32,449 nt of DNA, from NCBI GenBank assembly GCA_027487375.1, contig JAIYDQ010000519.1, positions 1 through 32,449 of the forward strand. The letters are read 5' to 3'. Of the stretch, positions 30,910 to 32,449 are shown in pieces; position 1 is the first letter of the stretch; each line of letters begins with the position of its first letter. The DNA comes from Planctomycetaceae bacterium. GTDB lineage: Bacteria; Planctomycetota; Planctomycetia; Pirellulales; Pirellulaceae. A program made the position numbers and the translations under genes. Below the pieces are notes generated by a model. That model searched no databases. It was not told the origin of the DNA and worked only from the letters and a program-made list of their open reading frames with translations.

Positions 30910-32364
30910 ATGTCGGTTTCGGAACAAATGCTTGTGTCGTTAAAATGGATGTCACCCGCCTTGGTGCTCCTGTTTGGCGGCTGCTTGATACTATGCTCCA
31001 GCGTTTTTCTGAGTCCAGTAAAGCCGACAGGTGTAGACAATCGTCGTAATTTGATGGCATCGATCTCGATGTTTTTCTTAGTTGCAGCGGCCGCTTTCCA
31101 CTTGCTCGTTACAAGCCATATTTCTACCAATACGATCGACTCTTGCCTCTTTCGTTTCGATAGTATTTCGATCGCAGCAGAAAGACTCGCCTTGATTGGT
31201 GGTGTCATCTTGATTCTTTTAAGCTGGTCGCTTGCTCCTAAGAATTATCTGCCAGAGTTTTATGGCTGTTTGCTTCTAATTCTTGCAGCGATACCGATCA
31301 TCGGCTCTGCAAATGATTTGATCGCTTTGTTCTTGGCTTTGGAGCTTGTAAGCATTCCTACTTACATCATGCTTAGTGTCGCCAAAGGTGATAACGCTAG
31401 TTTTGAAGCGGCTCTCAAGTACTTCACTCTTAGCGGATTTGCATCTTGCTTTTTCCTATTGGGTACCAGCTTCCTTTATGGTTTGTCTGGCTCGATGGAT
31501 TTGGGAAGTGTTTATGCGATGCTTGGCAACGGGGGCGGAGGGAAGCTCGGACTGCTGGCTGTGCTACTAATTCTTTGCGGTTTAGCGTTTCGAATCACAG
31601 CAGTCCCTTTTCATTTTTATGGGCCTGATGTTTTCGAAGGTACTTCGCTGACTATGGCCGCCGTGATGAGCTATCTACCCAAAGTAGCTGGATTTGTCGC
31701 GATGGTAAGGCTATTTGGTGCGACTCCAATCGGAGATTCGCTAGCTCCGATGGTAGTTCCCGTGTTGTTGGTTACGTCGGTATTGACGATGTGTATCGGG
31801 AATGCGTTAGCGGTTGCACAGACTAGCTTGCGTCGATTGCTTGGTTATTCCAGTATCGCTCACACTGGCTACTTGTTGCTTGGGTTCGCAGCATTAATTC
31901 TAAGCAGTGCAGAGCCTCAAGTCCTTTTCACATATCTTGCCGCCTACGCAGCGATGACGCTCGGCGTTTTCGCTTGCTTGGCAGAAGTTGATGAAGCTGG
32001 CGGTCAATCGATTGTGGTTGGAGATCTCGCCGGGATGTACTATCGAAGACCGGCGGCCTCTATCGCGATGGCGATCTGTCTATTGTCTTTGATCGGTTTG
32101 CCACTGACTGCGGGATTTGTTGCGAAGCTCCAACTGTTTTTTGCTGCTGGTGGAGCCAATCGATGGGACATGACGGTTTGCGTTTGGCTGATGGCGATCA
32201 ACGCGGCCGTTGCTGCTGGGTATTACTTCAGATTGCTGAGTAAGTTGTTCGAACGTGGTTTAGACTTGCCACCATTGCGATTGTGGCGACCGAGTCTGTT
32301 CCTAGCCTACTCCCTCTGTGCAGTACTAACGATTGTGTGGTTCTTTCAACCGACATCGATGTAG
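30910..32364 (+). CDS. nuoN: NADH-quinone oxidoreductase subunit N
   Basis: Antiporter-like subunit (ND2 family), last gene of the operon; 484 residues. I chose ATG 30910 because GGAG lies 6 nt upstream. A TTG at 30880 would add ten residues without an SD. Motifs: ALELVSIPTYIMLSVAKGD (pump Glu), EAALKYFTLSGFASCFFLLG, FRITAVPFHFYGPDVFEG and RRLLGYSSIAHTGYLLLG. About 85 nt after the stop are non-coding, with no clear terminator hairpin. Confidence 0.97.
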   Translation: MSVSEQMLVSLKWMSPALVLLFGGCLILCSSVFLSPVKPTGVDNRRNLMASISMFFLVAAAAFHLLVTSHISTNTIDSCLFRFDSISIAAERLALIGGVILILLSWSLAPKNYLPEFYGCLLLILAAIPIIGSANDLIALFLALELVSIPTYIMLSVAKGDNASFEAALKYFTLSGFASCFFLLGTSFLYGLSGSMDLGSVYAMLGNGGGGKLGLLAVLLILCGLAFRITAVPFHFYGPDVFEGTSLTMAAVMSYLPKVAGFVAMVRLFGATPIGDSLAPMVVPVLLVTSVLTMCIGNALAVAQTSLRRLLGYSSIAHTGYLLLGFAALILSSAEPQVLFTYLAAYAAMTLGVFACLAEVDEAGGQSIVVGDLAGMYYRRPAASIAMAICLLSLIGLPLTAGFVAKLQLFFAAGGANRWDMTVCVWLMAINAAVAAGYYFRLLSKLFERGLDLPPLRLWRPSLFLAYSLCAVLTIVWFFQPTSM

Positions 32365-32449
32365 GCGTAAGTTATTCGGACCCTGCTCTTTTTGGGTTTC
32401 GATTAGCTTAGTTCCAAAGCGACCGATCAAGGTCGAGTCGCTGACGCCG

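Overview
The window looks like a chromosomal segment from a planctomycete, most likely of the Pirellulaceae type. I infer this from the mix of genes: a DUF4912 protein with a long Lys/Ala/Ser/Pro-rich tail, an EboF-like phosphatase, a complete 14-gene complex I operon, long intergenic spaces with dispersed inverted repeats, frequent GTG/TTG starts, and few Shine-Dalgarno sites of textbook strength. The genus cannot be named from sequence alone. No rRNA, tRNA, CRISPR array, phage gene or transposase was seen.

Left part (1-6530): the 3' end of a beta-ketoacyl-ACP synthase-like gene followed by a good hairpin terminator, a CinA-like gene (minus), a class 1/2-type aldehyde dehydrogenase (minus), a type I methionine aminopeptidase (plus), and an EboF-like alkaline phosphatase-fold protein (minus). 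These look like independent transcription units, separated by spacers that carry inverted repeats.

Middle part (6531-17211): two translationally coupled ABC-transporter-type genes. The first is a membrane permease with a large extracytoplasmic insert. The second is an exporter-like TMD-NBD protein in which every ATPase motif has decayed. They are followed by a DUF4912 protein with a histone-H1-like N-terminus, a spacer of about 1.1 kb with a TIR-bounded hexamer-repeat element, the E1 component of 2-oxoglutarate dehydrogenase, and a PIG-L/BshB-type deacetylase starting 11 nt after it.

Right part (17212-32449): an uninterrupted nuoABCDEFGHIJKLMN operon on the plus strand, encoding all 14 core subunits of NADH:quinone oxidoreductase in canonical order, preceded by a sigma70-like promoter candidate. 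Most junctions overlap or are very short. NuoG has a shortened C-terminal molybdopterin-like region but keeps the optional N7 cluster motif. NuoJ has an N-terminal membrane extension and NuoK a hydrophilic C-terminal tail. SucA supplies NADH through the TCA cycle and complex I oxidises it, so the right half is central respiratory metabolism.

The most noteworthy item is the permease/pseudo-ATPase ABC pair at 7028-10545. Next come the dispersed palindromic elements, and a set of enzymes whose catalytic residues deviate from the family norm (KS, CinA, aldehyde dehydrogenase, EboF-like).
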